Shown: one piece after another, positions 36,313-49,400 of the stretch
How positions within the stretch are numbered: position 1 is the first letter of the stretch
Layout of the letters: each line of letters starts with the position of its first letter
From: Dichotomocladium elegans
Lineage: Eukaryota > Mucoromycota > Mucoromycetes > Mucorales > Lichtheimiaceae
Assembly (NCBI GenBank): GCA_025716815.1
Contig: JAIXMN010000009.1
Coordinates: 992,001-1,056,000, forward strand
Length of the DNA stretch: 64,000 bases
Direction of reading: 5' to 3'
Translations under genes and position numbers: made by a program
Notes under the pieces: generated by a model
Seen by the model: the letters and a program-made list of their open reading frames with translations, nothing else
The model's database searches: none
What the model was told of the DNA's origin: nothing

Positions 36313-37412
36313 TCAATAAGACTCAGTGGATTTAATGTGGAAATCATCGATGGTAGTGAAGCAATGTCCTTCGTTGGTAAGGTACTCAATCGCGTCCCTG
36401 ACTTGTCCTTCGCTCGCTGTACCGCGCAGTTGACGAATAATTTGATCAATATGTGCGCCTTCTTCGCGATCGTGGTACTGTTTGAGTGCGTCCATCACTT
36501 GATCATTTACGCTACGGCCCGTGCCGCGGGTATTCGCTGCGAAGCTTCCGGAATCGATATCCATTTTGTTATCCACATCCTATCGATGCATTAGAGTTCT
36601 CTTTCTCTCTATTTCTTTGCCGTATTTGACTATAACGTACATTAGATGATTTGGTGAAAGATACGTGTGTGTAGATAGTATCGAGCAGATGGTAGGTGAG
36701 TTCATTGAAATCCGTGATGGGTCGCATTGCGAAGGCGACACAATTGACTTTGTTATTAAACTGGTTCAGACGACCGTAGACACGAACATAAGTGAGTTCG
36801 CTATGACCGTTGTTCGTCAATATGTGCTTCCATAAAACAATAGTTTCTCTTTCATTTACGATTCCATACCTGAGCTCTCGTCGTTGCTGCGCATCGCTTG
36901 CTGTCTCGGTGTGATCCACCCACCGTCGCACCTCAACTGTATCTGTACCATCCTCAATTTGATATGATACATTCGTTGCCAGTTCATTCACTCCACGAAT
37001 GACCCCAACAAATGTGACCTATTCATGAGACAGCATCGATTGTTAAGAAAACGAGCAGTCTCGTTGCGATCATTGTGCCAACAATTACCTGAGTCACGTC
37101 AACACCATCAATCTTGAAGGTACCGTCAGGCTGTATCACAACGTTTTTGAGTTGCTTTATAGTAATAGGTCGCAAAGTCTGCTCGCCCATTGGTTTCTAC
37201 AATACCGTTCCTGTTAGCAGGGTAAAGGGAAAAAGGACAAGCTTAATTGATACATGCTTTTGGGGTAGTACTACTGCTGTTGAAGGAATTGCCTTCTGAG
37301 AAATCGCCGCCTCCAGCATTATTATTGAAGAAACCTGGGTTTCCGAGAAAAGGTTAGAGAAAAAAGAACATGCTTCATTATGTGTGTTTAGACACTTACC
37401 ACCGCCGTCCAT
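36313..37412 (-). CDS. RFA2: Replication protein A 32-kDa subunit (RPA2/Rfa2)
   Basis: RPA2 is the middle subunit of the trimeric single-strand DNA-binding complex used in replication, repair and checkpoint signalling. Five exons (37412-37400, 37334-37258, 37196-37089, 37018-36641, 36579-36313) give 280 aa. A Gly/Ser-rich N-terminus (phosphorylation region in relatives) is followed by LRPITIKQLKNVVIQ and an OB fold: VTFVGVIRGV, YQIEDGTDTVEVRRWVD, YVRVYGRLNQFNNKVN and ITDFNELTYHLL. A C-terminal winged helix ends the protein (IDQIIRQLRG, VRDAIEYLTNEGHCFTTID). The first coding exon is only 13 nt. The second intron (37197-37257) needs a GC donor (GCATGT) to keep frame. The gene is divergent from SEC7, with 1.1 kb between start codons. 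Confidence 0.95.
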
Positions 37413-38498
37413 GTCGTAAAAGAGCTGGGAAAAAGCAAGAATGGAGCGCGCACGCGCGAATTTCAGTCGTGCGCGTTTGGAGACCCGACGAACGCGAGGA
37501 GGCTAGTTCTGCAAGTTACGCAAATGATTCTTATGACTGCTTCCTGATAAGTAGGATGAATGTCGTATTCAAGGAGTTAGAGAGGCTATTATTCAAAAAC
37601 AGATACTCAACAAGAAAAAAGCAAACTGCAGGGCAGAGAATCTTAGAGAAAGCGCTGATATTAAAGTAGAGGGAAGAGCTGGCGTTTCACATAACATTGC
37701 TCCCAAAGGAAAACACGGCATTGGCAAGTTATTCAAGCTTTATATATTATAAAAACGCATATAGCAATAGCGCGTTCATACGACCATTGTCATTTATGTA
37801 TCTTCAGGGACCATCCATATGACTGCATCTTTCTGCATATTGCCCTCGGTTATCATGGAATACAGCACTAGTATGCAGTATACTAGCATCTATTGTAGTA
37901 GTGATAGCAGTAGTAACATGAAAGAAAAATGGTCATTGCATCGAATCTTGCATCGCCATTGTCGTATGCATAAAGTTGTGTTAATTTCACTATGCATCTT
38001 TGCCAAATCTCTCATTGGCCATCCTACTCATACAGATGAAGGACCGTTTGTGTTCCTCCTTTTGAGATTATGTAATTCATTCTATGGAACACCATCTTTA
38101 GGGACCATGTGTCCGGATGCATAGCGAGACCAGCATGCTTGATATCAGTGAAAGAAAGCAAGTCACTTCATTATTCCATTTCCACAAAAGCCCAGTTCCG
38201 AACCACAATCCTTCCCTCTCCGCAACATAGCCTGAGGTACGGAAAAAGCCTGTAATTCCGCACATGCCGGTCCAGCCGAAGATTAATTTACATTTCTTTT
38301 GTAGCAGGCTCTTTTGCTCCCATCTCCTCTTTCTTTCTCTTTCTCATTCCACACTTATCGCGAGGCAGAAAGAAAACGCTACCTAGAAAGGTACAAGCGC
38401 GTGCGCAGCCTCAAGCCAAACTATATTTATACTTATGTCCCATAATCCTCGTTATTTGAAGAACGTTCTTCTCCGCTCCTTGCGCCATTGTATAGATA
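37413..38498. promoter_or_regulatory. Divergent intergenic region between RFA2 and SEC7
   Basis: A 1.1-kb region lies between two divergent housekeeping starts. Nothing coding is supported. A CT-rich segment at 38300-38350 precedes the SEC7 start by about 150 bp. No well-defined factor site could be assigned. Confidence 0.4.
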
Positions 38499-41400
38499 AT
38501 GGCAGATTCAACAAGTTCATCAACGCCTAATGTTTCATCACCGGCGTCCACAACAACATCCATTTCTCAGGCCACGTCGAGTGCTGTCTTTGTCCTCAAT
38601 GCGCTGGAAAAGATCGCAACTACCAAAGAGGCACGAAAGAACAAGGCTCTGAAGGAGACTGTACAAAACACTCAGGGTATGCAGCATATATATCGCTCTC
38701 TTCTATACCCTGCGATGATGACGATGATGAAGACTAAAAACATCGTTTTCTTTTACAGCGTTGCTCAAAACAGGGGGCGAGCCACCGGAGGGTCAAACAA
38801 GGTAAAGAGAAATTTCACAGGTAGGATAAACAAGTGGTTTTCTTGTGTCCTTATTTGAGGGTTCGTCGTAGGTCTACCATGATTTTATCTGCCTTACAAG
38901 CCGCCATAGACACTCGTTCTGCAACCTTGATGACCATTTCACTTGACTGTCTCGGTAAATTTATTACCTATAATTATTTGGCCGACATCGAAGACGAGGT
39001 GGCACAATCTCAAGTGATGGAACGGATTGTGGACAGTATCTGTGATTGCTTTATTGGCGAGGATACTGATGAAAAGGTTCAGCTACAAGTTATTAAGGTA
39101 TATTGAGAGGCAAAAGAAATAGAACCATCGAATGAGTTGCATTTTAAGCGATATTACCGTTGTCCCCCAATAGACATTACTCGATGCTGTCTATGCTACA
39201 AGCAATCCTGTTCACCAGTCATCCCTACTTAAAGCCGTTCGCACCACATACAATATATTTTTACTCTCGCGCAATAGCGCTAACCAGAACATCGCCCAAG
39301 TGACGTTAACTCAGATGGTTGATCATATCTTTCGACGTATCAATATCGATCAGCGTCCATTCAGCGTGGACTTGGTATCAGATGCGCCTTCCACCGATGA
39401 GAAGCAGATAAAAGAACAAAACGGCAAGAAAGAAAACCAATACAAACCATCTACTCAGACCCCAGCTGAGCATGAAGAGCACGACACCTCGTTTCAGGAC
39501 CAGATTATTGTTGAAGCCAATATTGCTCGAAGCGAGATGGAACTTAAGCTTCCAGCAGGCAGAGCAAGCGATAATTCTGAGTTTATAAACGACACGGCCA
39601 ATGTATTTAAAGAAGAAGAGGTGCTAACGAATCCTGGCGTGGCGGAGTCTGCTGACCGCACTCAGCAAGGGGAGGTGGAGTTACCTATATCTATGAACGA
39701 ACAAGAAAAACATGATAGCGAGATGACCGAGACCGAAGAAGTGGACGATGGGTAGGTGATAATGTGAGACTATCGATATGAGAATATACGCGCTGAAGCT
39801 GCGCACATGCAAATGTTTTTTAAAGCAACACGTCTACAAGTAAAGGCTCCTTTGATGATACGCATACGATCACGGCGATGGAGACCGAGAACGATCTATA
39901 TATAAAGGATGCCATTCTTGTTTTCCGTGCGCTCTGCAAACTCTCCAAGAAGCCTATTTCATCGGAATGGTATACTGCTCTTCTTTCGATTGATGAAACT
40001 TGACTGCTAATTACTGGACTCGGCACAGGGCTAATGACATGCGCTCTTATTTTATGCGATCGAAACTCCTATCCCTTCATCTCATCCTCACCATTCTCAC
40101 ATCTCATATGAACGTATTTACTTCGCCGTCAGTCAGTTTCACAGCAACATCAAACGACGGTAGCACAAGACAACGTGTAAATCCATTCATCCAGGAGGTC
40201 AAGCAATATCTCTGCCCAAGCCTCGGTAGAAATGCATTTTCTGTTGTGCCTCAGGTGTTTGATATTACTCTTGAGATCCTATCTCGGATGGTGCAAGGAT
40301 TGCGCATCTATTTGAAGGTAAATCAGACCAGTCAATATTATATTAAAGCAGCAGCTAAGGGAGTTGTGTATCTACAGAAAGAAATCGAGGTTTTCTTTCG
40401 TGAGATTTTCTTACGGGTCCTGGAGATGCGCAGCGCTTCGTTCCAGCAGAAAAATACGCTCCTCAAAGTTCTCTTACGGATATGCAATGACCCTCAGACT
40501 TTGATCGACATCTATCTGAATTATGATTGTGATCAGGGATCCCTTGATAATATCTACGAACGGTATGTGAATCGCGTTTCGATAGAGTGGAGGTAGATAT
40601 TTAATCCATTTATTAGCTTGGTCAATATCTTGTCAAAGATCACCACTTCCCATATTTTTCCCAACCATCCCAAAGATGATATTCATTCCCACTCCTCAGC
40701 TGTTTCATCTCCTGCACATCCAAAACATCCCAAGAATGTTATGATACCACCTCCCTTGACAACTGATACTGTGCAACACACAGAGAAACTATCTGGAGTC
40801 AACACCCATTTGTCCGAGTCTGCCATCCGATTTCGTTCGTTAGAATGTTTGGTGGCTATTCTCCGCTCGTTGGTCACCTGGTATACAAATGGATCAGTCA
40901 GTGTGACCGCAGGGAGCCGTCTAGATGACGATCAGAGCTCTGTGAACACTCCACGAGACAGTGAGGACCTGAATGGTCGATTGATGAGCCATAGTAACGC
41001 ATCAGGTGCTCGTTTGTCACCTGCCGTTTTGGGCAATAATGGTAGCAGCACCAATGTGTCAACCCCGACGACTCCTCTGGACGATCCCGAGCAGTTCGAA
41101 ACCCTCAAGCACAGGAAACAGATTATTCAAGAAGGTGTCCGCCAATTCAACTGGAAGCCAAAGAAAGGTCTCCAGATGTTCGCCAAGAACGGCTTTTTAG
41201 ATCTCAAAGACCATACAAGTGTTGCGCGGTTTCTCCTAAACACGGAAGGTCTTGACAAGACTCAGATTGGTGACTTCCTAGGTGAAGGGTAATGCATTTT
41301 TATTAGCGAGTATTTCGGCATAATGGTACTCATTTATGTTGACTTAGTGATGCGGATAATATCTCCATCATGCATGCATTCGTCGACGAACTTGATTTCT

Positions 41401-44400
41401 CAAACATGAAATTCGTGGATGCACTTCGAGCATTCCTCAATACATTCCGACTTCCTGGTGAAGGTCAAAAGATTGATCGGTTTATGCTAAAATTTGCAGA
41501 GCGATACGTCCATCTAAACCCGAACGTATTCGCAAATGCAGGCAAGTTCCATCTGTATACCGCACGCTATATGAAAATAGTACTAAATAAAATCAAAACA
41601 CATAGAGACGGCTTATGTTCTTGCCTACTCCGTGATTATGTTGAATACCGACCTTCACAGTCCCCGCGTCAAGGGTCGGATGACATTGGAGGACTATATT
41701 AAAAATAATCGCGGCATTGATGATGGATCTGATATCCCGAACGAACTGCTTGAGGGAATTTATGATGAAATTTCGAAAAACGAAATCAAACTCAAGGATG
41801 AAGTTGAAGCCGCGAGCGAAGCAGCTTTGTTTGGCACCGCTCCGAATGGGGCATTGAACATGATGGGTTTGCAGAATGCGCTGGTTATTGCAGGCATTGC
41901 CCGCGACGTGCGACGGGAAGCCATCCAAGCTGCGACGGAGGAGATGGGATCTAAAACAGAAGCCATGTTCCGCAACATGCTTGCTAGCCGCCGGCGAGCA
42001 GGTGAAAATGACACAATCACGTTTTATAGCGCTTCCCATATTGAGCATGTTCGACCCATGTTTGAAGTGGCATGGATGGCGTTCCTAGCGGGTATTTCAG
42101 GCCCCCTCCAAGAATCAGAAGATCTTGAAACAGTCAACTTGTGCCTTGAAGGCTTCAAGAACGCCATTCGGATCATCTGCTTATTCCACACTGTGCAGTC
42201 CGAGGACGTTGATCTCCAGCGGGATGCCTTCGTGACAACTCTTACTAAATTTACCTTCCTGACAAACCTGAATGAAATGAGAGCGAAGAACGTGGAAGCT
42301 ATACGCACGCTTCTTGAGATCGCGGCGGTTGATGGCAATTACCTTAAAGGTAGTTGGAAAGAAATACTATCGACCGTGAGCCAATTGGAACGATTCCAGT
42401 TGATCACTAGCGGTGTAGATCAGGGCACACTGCCTGACTTTACAACGAAAAGACCACAACAACCTCCTTCAATGAACAAAAACTCTGTTGATCTCGCAAG
42501 ACGGTCATCGACTTTTGCTCGCCGACAGGTGCGTTCGAACGCCCAGCTCTCATTGACAGAAGAGGTGGCATCTGCAGGCAGTTCCCAGGCACTTGTTCTC
42601 GCTGCTGACAAGCTCTTTACGGCAACAGTTAATTTGAACGGCGTAAGTTTAGCGCAAAGAGTGAATAGTCGAGAAAGGGATAAGTGACTGACTGTAGTCA
42701 CTGGTAGAACGCTATCGTCGATTTTGTGCGCGCACTTTGTGAGATATCTTGGGAGGAGATTGTATCCTCTGCGCACCTGGAGCATCCGCGCATGTATAGT
42801 CTCCAGAAGCTTGTGGAGATTTCGTACTACAATATGAACCGTATCCGTATGGAATGGTCTAACATCTGGGCTGTCCTTGGTGAATACTTCAATAAGGTAT
42901 CGTATTGAGCGAAATACGTCATCCGCTTTTTTAACCTAACGGCTTCTTTATCAAGGTCGCTTGCCAATCCAACATCAATGTCGCTTTTTTTGCACTTGAC
43001 TCGCTCCGCCAACTTTCCATGCAGTTTCTTGAAAAGGAGGAGCTGCCACATTTCAAGTTTCAGAAAGACTTCTTAATGCCGTTCCGTGAAGTCCTGGCAA
43101 ATAATCCCGAGGTGACCATCAAGGACATGGTAAGTGTTCCAACGCTACGTGTTTGAACAGATGAACAAGATGTCTGATACATGGTGCGATGATAGGTGCT
43201 TCGATGCTTATCCCAAATGATCCTTGCTCGAGCGCAGAATATCCGTTCCGGCTGGAAGACGATGCTTTCGGTGTTCGCGACAGGTGCACGTGAAACATCC
43301 GGTATGCTATACAGAAAGAGAAAAGCGGAGATTAGTGGGATGACCTTGGGTAGCCTAAACATCAGATGCGCATTTTACTCTAGAAACCATTGTGCAGATG
43401 ACATATGATATTGTGCGGAGCTTGACAGGCGAGCGATTCCGAGATATCGTAGCAAGCGGGACGTTTCCTGATTATATATCTTGCCTTGTTGAATTTGCAA
43501 AGAACAAGAAGTTTCAGAAGATTAGCTTACCGGCATTGGATATGATCAAGGATACAATCCCACGCATGCTTGAAATTGCTCAAAAGAATCAGACGATCGA
43601 GATTACGGATGCTCACGGGCCTGGTGCGCAGACTGTGCAGTCAGGAGACGATTTTTTGGTCAAATTTTGGTTTGCTGTTCTTTTTGGTTTTAGGGAAGTA
43701 ACGATGAAGAGCGACGATGTCGAGGTCCGCAAACGGTAAGTCTGATGAGAGGATGTTATTTGTGGCTGTGGGCCCGCGCCAGTGCTTGTGCTTGTGCTTT
43801 GCCTGTGCTTGTTTATGCATGGGCTTAGTTTCTCATCAACACATCTGGACGATAGGTCACTGCAGTATTTGTTTGACACGCTCAAACAGTATGGATCCAA
43901 ATACTCGCCCGAGTTCTGGACGACCATTACACGACAGATCGTGTTTCCGCTCTTTGATGATCTCAAGCCTGACTCTGACCATCACCGCCACATGTCACCT
44001 GAGGATATCAGCGTATGGGTATCGACAACGATGATAGAAGCTTTGCGAAACGTGGTCGATCTTTACACACACTACTTTGACAACATGAGAGACATGATGC
44101 GCCATGTCCTCGGTCTTTTTAGCGTGTGCATCACGCAGGGTAAATCTCGATTGTGTGGGGATGTCTCGTTAAAAGAATACTAAATCCATATAGACAACGA
44201 CACGCTTGCCCGGATTGGATGTGAATGCCTGGAGCAATACATCGATGGCAATGTGGACAAATTTGATGGACAGTGCTGGGATATGATCACCGAGACTTTC
44301 GATTCCTTATTTGAACAAACGACAGCCAATGGATTGTTTGATGACACGCAGGATCTTGTAGTACAGGTGCAAGCCGAAGCGGCAAACAATAGCAATCAGC

Positions 44401-45281
44401 AACTACAACAGATGGGTGCTGATGGCGTCGGCGCAGTGGGAATGATTGAAGTGAGCGAGGAACGACAGCGTGGTTTCCAGCAAGTTATTGTCAAGTGTGT
44501 GCTCCAGTTGATGCTTATCCAAACTGTGAACGAGCTTTTGAGCAAGGATTCGGTGTATTGTGCATACCCAGCCGGACACCTAATGACATTGATGGCTTGT
44601 CTGGGCAAATCATTCCATTTTGCAAAAAAGTTTAACGAAGACAGCGACTTGCGCATGGCGTTGTGGCGATTCGGTAAACACCATAATTTTCATGGGAAGA
44701 TGCACGTTTCAATGGCGATAACATATTTTTCAAACAGGTTTTATGAAACAGTTGCCCAATTTGCTCAAGCAGGAGACATCGAGTGGTGGTTGCTATGTTT
44801 CTGTGCTCATGCGGATGTACGCAAATCTCGAGAATATCAGCGATCGGGATGAATTACGTGCGGATATCGAACGGATATTAATCCCGTAAGTGATTAGCAG
44901 TAGAGAGAACGGCGATCATCATGGCTGATGGCGGGAGCGGCTGGTTGTTTATAGCTTGTGTAACGAAATATTTACATTGTACACCGAACTTGATCACGAG
45001 TCTAAACCAAAGAATATTGCCGCATGGACGCCTGTTGTCATTTCTATTCTAAATGGATTAGCGCAACTCCAAGACGAGGACGTGAGTGTGTAAAAATATA
45101 CCAAGAGAAAAAACTAACCCTCTTTTTTTAATACTCAAAGTTCCTAAAACATCTTCCCCGGTTCTATCTTGCTGCTGTCGAGCTGTTGGGTCAAGACCAT
45201 ATGCTGCCCGAAATACGTGTGGCCTTGCGTACACTGCTTATCCGTGTTGGTAAAGCATATAAAATTACGACGGAACCATAG
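38499..45281 (+). CDS. SEC7: ARF guanine-nucleotide exchange factor Sec7 (BIG type)
   Basis: Sec7 loads GTP onto ARF GTPases at the trans-Golgi and drives coat recruitment. Eighteen exons sum to 5607 nt and close into 1868 aa, normal for BIG/Sec7 proteins. The N-terminal DCB region is followed by the HUS region with its signature box NYDCD near residue 550. The catalytic Sec7 domain covers about residues 730-925, from [19 protein letters not shown] onward. Its glutamic finger is in [14 protein letters not shown] near residue 830, with the following helix [19 protein letters not shown]. Downstream are the HDS1-4 repeats, for example [13 protein letters not shown] and [13 protein letters not shown]. 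An acidic, Glu-rich linker lies in exon 4. Intron 41542-41605 interrupts the Sec7 domain and has a GC donor, confirmed by the conserved residues on both sides. Exon 2 is 43 nt. Confidence 0.97.
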
Positions 45282-45631
45282 ACAGCGGTCAAACAGACAT
45301 TATCCTACTCTTTTCTAATCGCACCCGCTCCTCTTTCGATATAATTCTTTTTTTTCGATAGCAACCTGTACTATTTCCTTCCTTCCATTCCCTTCCCTTC
45401 CCTTCCGTTTTTCCTCTATAAAAGAAGGAATCACCCAATATCACCGTATTATTAAGTTTGAGCGACACATACGTATATAAAAATAGTCCATACACACACA
45501 GATTTTTTTGAAGGCACGCATCAACGTTCAAATGCTTCTAAATATACACGTATAAATACGGGTGATATCTGCTTCTATTTTCTCTCTTTTTCTTTTCTCT
45601 CTGTCTTTGGGCATTTTTTAATTTCCTTACT
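45282..45631. other. Spacer between SEC7 and the secreted-protein gene
   Basis: The first part is presumably the SEC7 3' untranslated region. It contains a pyrimidine repeat of CCTTC/CCCTT units at 45376-45406. The last 80 bp are a CT-rich leader (TTTTCTCTCTTTTTCTTTTC) before the ATG at 45632. Confidence 0.5.
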
Positions 45632-46201
45632 ATGTCTATGCTTCTTGGTCGACTTGGTTTCGTCTTGTTGGTGGTTTTGCCCTATGTTATGGCAGCGATC
45701 ACTATGCAGCAAACAAGTCTCCAGTCAACCGGGACCCATCGACCTCGGCGTTTTCGAATGGACATGTTCCTTGGGCCATACTATCAGCATGATCTAGTCG
45801 ATCGCATCACCCTGACAAGCGGCAGTATGTGTGTGTGTGTGTGGAATAACTTGCGTGTGTGCACGCGCGTGCGTGCACACGCAGAGGATAGGAGATGGCT
45901 AAAAAAGAAACGCCAAATTCTATTAGTGGATGACGACGCATCCTGCCAGCCTCTTTTGACCAAACGCTTTGGCTCATTTTACATCAATGATCCACTCGTC
46001 AAGGTTACATTTTACAGGGTAAATGAAGAAAAAGTGGGAATCGAGCGGATGTCTGGGAAGTGCAGCTCATGTGTTCCATGTTAGTCGCACGATTGCACAG
46101 GTGCGCCCTCAGGCGTATTCTATCGATCCCAGGAAAACGTCCTGTCCATGCGTGCCAACTCTGTCACTGTTCAAAAGGTGCGATCGATGGATCTCTTGTA
46201 A
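45632..46201 (+). CDS. Small secreted protein of unknown function
   Basis: Exons 45632-45824, 45927-46018 and 46085-46201 give 133 aa. Residues 1-22 are a clear signal peptide (RLGFVLLVVLPYVMAA). The mature part is about 110 aa with Arg-rich and aromatic segments (HRPRRFRMDMFLGPYY, KRFGSFYINDPLVKVTFYR, SGVFYRSQENVLSMRA) and few cysteines. The two chosen introns keep a single frame and remove low-complexity text; reading through the first intron would add peptide coded by a (GT)n repeat. No further hydrophobic span follows, so secretion or a lumenal location is likely. I do not recognise the family. It lies 350 bp downstream of SEC7 and converges on RIC1. Confidence 0.6.
45828..45843. repeat. 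(GT)n microsatellite at a 5' splice site
   Basis: About eight GT units begin two bases after the donor of the first intron (donor GTATGT at 45825) of the secreted-protein gene. Each unit adds another GT that could in principle act as a donor. Confidence 0.85.
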
Positions 46202-46453
46202 CAAGCTCCTATGCAATCTATCTATATCTCTCTATTTCATCCACCCCTTTTGTATATGTCTGTCCAATGTACGTTATCACCGACCTAGATCACGTATCGA
46301 ATGCCCACCTCTCCAATTATGTGCGCTACTTTATTTTATCATTCCTCTATCTTCGTCCCAAAAATATCTACATTTTTATAATCTGTATTAAAACCATGGT
46401 TCAAAAATTATCACACCTCCACAGGGAAAATCCTTTTATATATAGAAAAGTTG

Positions 46454-49400
46454 CTAGACAACGTGCTCTTCCATACTTTTTAAGACCTTTTCCATTTGTG
46501 CATCCTCCGTCTTGGGCGACCATGGATTCTCTGGATCCATTCTTGCCTTGATCACCTCCAATGCCTCTTGTACCGTCTTTCCCGAGTCTAAAAAAGCGGG
46601 GTTATTTATGGCTCTTCCTTCTTTTTTTGGGAGGGGGGGTATATGGAGAAGGGAGGAGGAGCATTTGCATATTGAATACACCTACGATCGATTGAACTTA
46701 GGAACCGGACAAGTTCTTTGCACAGTTCATAGTCTTCCTCATCCATCGCTTTTTGAAGCAGTCGAGTGGTATCCTTACCGCCAACCGCAAGTGGTTGCAT
46801 GGTCTGAAGAATGATAAGATACGATGTTGCTGTCCGCAAACGCCCATCGGATAGACAGAGCTATTCATAGTATTCCCATCCCCCAAGTTTCAGAACTCGC
46901 TATTCTTTTCATGCCAAGAATGGGTTACCTCGAATAGATCTTTAGGTTCGCCCACAACCGAAAATAAATGGCCCCAGAGTGCAACTTCGGTTTTGCGAGC
47001 ACAGCTCACAATGACGTCGAGTGCATGTGGAAACTGGTCAAGGAATTTGATGACCAAGGGTAAAATCGGCTCTGCGTGCGCCGGTTGGTTCTCAGTTTCA
47101 TCTTCGAGCACCCTGTGCAAAAGGATCTCCAACGAATGCCCAAAGTATATCAGCCGCTCATACGCTCGTCCAAACACGACAGCATCCTCTTCCCATCCCC
47201 GGCGAAGTAAATGCTCCAAGATGTGGTGGATAAATAGATGGGTCTAGGGAAGTCGGTTCTTTTATCTCGCATCTGCATGCAAAATAATCTCTCTTTTCTC
47301 CTGTGCTCTATGCACCGTTGAACTTACCTTGCTGCTCATCTTGTACACCATGAATCCAAGTGATTGCTTAAACACCATACCTTGTTCAATGCCCACAATG
47401 ACTCCCTTTTCGAGCAAAACAGCTAAAATTCGTACGACACACCAATTTATCAGTATGTGCACATGTGCTACGCAAAATTATTAAGCATGACAACTTACAG
47501 TGAGGATAAAAATCAAGCGGAATATAGATTGTGCCCTCATCAAGCACTCGAATGCTAGGAATGCGCCAACGGGAATAACCGTCCATTTCAATCACGGACA
47601 TTGACGGCGATGCAGGCTCTGGTCCGATATGATAGCCGAGCGAATAAGGCCGACCGATGCTTGCCCGCATGGCAAGTAGACCCGGCGTTGTGGGTGTCGA
47701 TGGCTCACTCTCGAAGGGGTCGTTGGTCGAGAAGCTACTGAAGCCATAGTCTTCCCCACGCAACAAGTTCGCAAACATTTTGACACCTTTGCCATCTACG
47801 AGCCAGATAGATGTGCATAGATTGGCGATGCTCTTGCGTCCAATCCAATAATATTCTGTCTTATCCGAAAGCACATGAAGATCGTACTGCGCTTGGCTGC
47901 TGGCGTGCCCTGTTAAATCTGAGTCATCATCGTCATCCTTAGATCAAGCATGTAATAGCGGGGAAAAAGAGAAAATGAAGAGACTTCAGCGAAAGCATCG
48001 TTCCATCACTGCCGTAAATAGTTCCGCACTTACAGGTATACGAGGGCTAAGGATGATAAGTTTGCCATCCACAAGAACCATGATATGTGCATTGATCACA
48101 TCCCCGAGAGACACCATTTGATCTATTGAATATGAAATCAGACCCATATTACCAAACCAACATACGCTTCTCCAAAACCCTTGCCTCCGCAAAAGCTGCC
48201 GAATAAACTTATGCCTCGCACACGCGATGCACGCGCTACAATGTTATCAAATGCCACCCGCCGCACACGCTCAAGTCGTGCAGCAGTTGCTCCAGGAGAA
48301 GAGGACATTCCATTTGCAGTAGTATGGTTTCCATTGGCGTTCATTGCTGAGCCCTCGGACCGCACGAGAATCGAATAGACGTTGAGCACATTGTCTGCTG
48401 TATACACGAGCAAGTAAGCACCGCAAATGCTGATATAAAGTGGTAATTGTGCTAGATGTTCAATATGCAGTACGTGGGCGTTGTCCAGATTCGTGTCACG
48501 CGAATACATTCGCAACTAAGCAATTTATTAGTTTCGACCACGAAGTCAGGATATATCCTCTATGCCGCAGGAACGAAAGCAAAAATACCTCGTAAAGTTT
48601 GTCTGTCATCGATGAAGGTTGATCTACTAGCTCGCATGCCGCAATAAGGATGTTCTTGTACCATGCCATACCACCGCGAACAAGGAAACTTTGCTCTTGC
48701 TGCTGGTTGCCAAACATCTTCCACCGGTTCGAATAAGTGTTATAATGCGCGAGCCCACGTCGACCTGCGACCGCGATAAACCGCCCATCCTGACTGATGG
48801 ATGCATACTGAATTCACAATAAGCAAAACAAACATCTGATCCTTAAAAGCGTTATAACTTACTCGAATAGGCCAATGGTCTGTGATATACATGGGCGGGT
48901 ACTAAGTTAGGTAAAGTAGAGAGCTTTTGTGAGTCGTCCCCCTTCTTAACCGCCAGATCTGGTCTTATGAAAAACACCCTACGAGCACTTGGGTCCATAA
49001 TGCCGCGTCCGGATCGATTGTGGTCGTATTGTTTTCCTGATAATCGCCGCTGTAGTTGTAGAGCAAGATGCGATCATCCATTTGAACCAAGCCACGTCTG
49101 GCGTTGTCCTTGGATATATTTTAATATATGATTGTCCGTAAGCCCCATTAGTACTTACTGCATTATGAAAACTTGTAATGGCCGACTTAGCGAACGGTAG
49201 CATGAACAGCGCAGACCTGCGCGGAGTCGGATAAAAGTCGTCCTTAGAAAGAGCAATATTCCGGCTTAAAATGAAGAGATGGTGATTGCCCGGTCCCCAA
49301 AACTAAAACGAAAAGCGACATTGGACATCTATTATCTCTTTTTTCTCGTAGGCGCGTGGTGAGAGTGTCTCGTCTTACTAGGTTTTTTACACCTGTCACA

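Noticed and set aside
37370..37669. 99-codon + strand open frame over the RFA2 start
   Set aside because: It is antisense to the RFA2 first exon and promoter and has no coding character.
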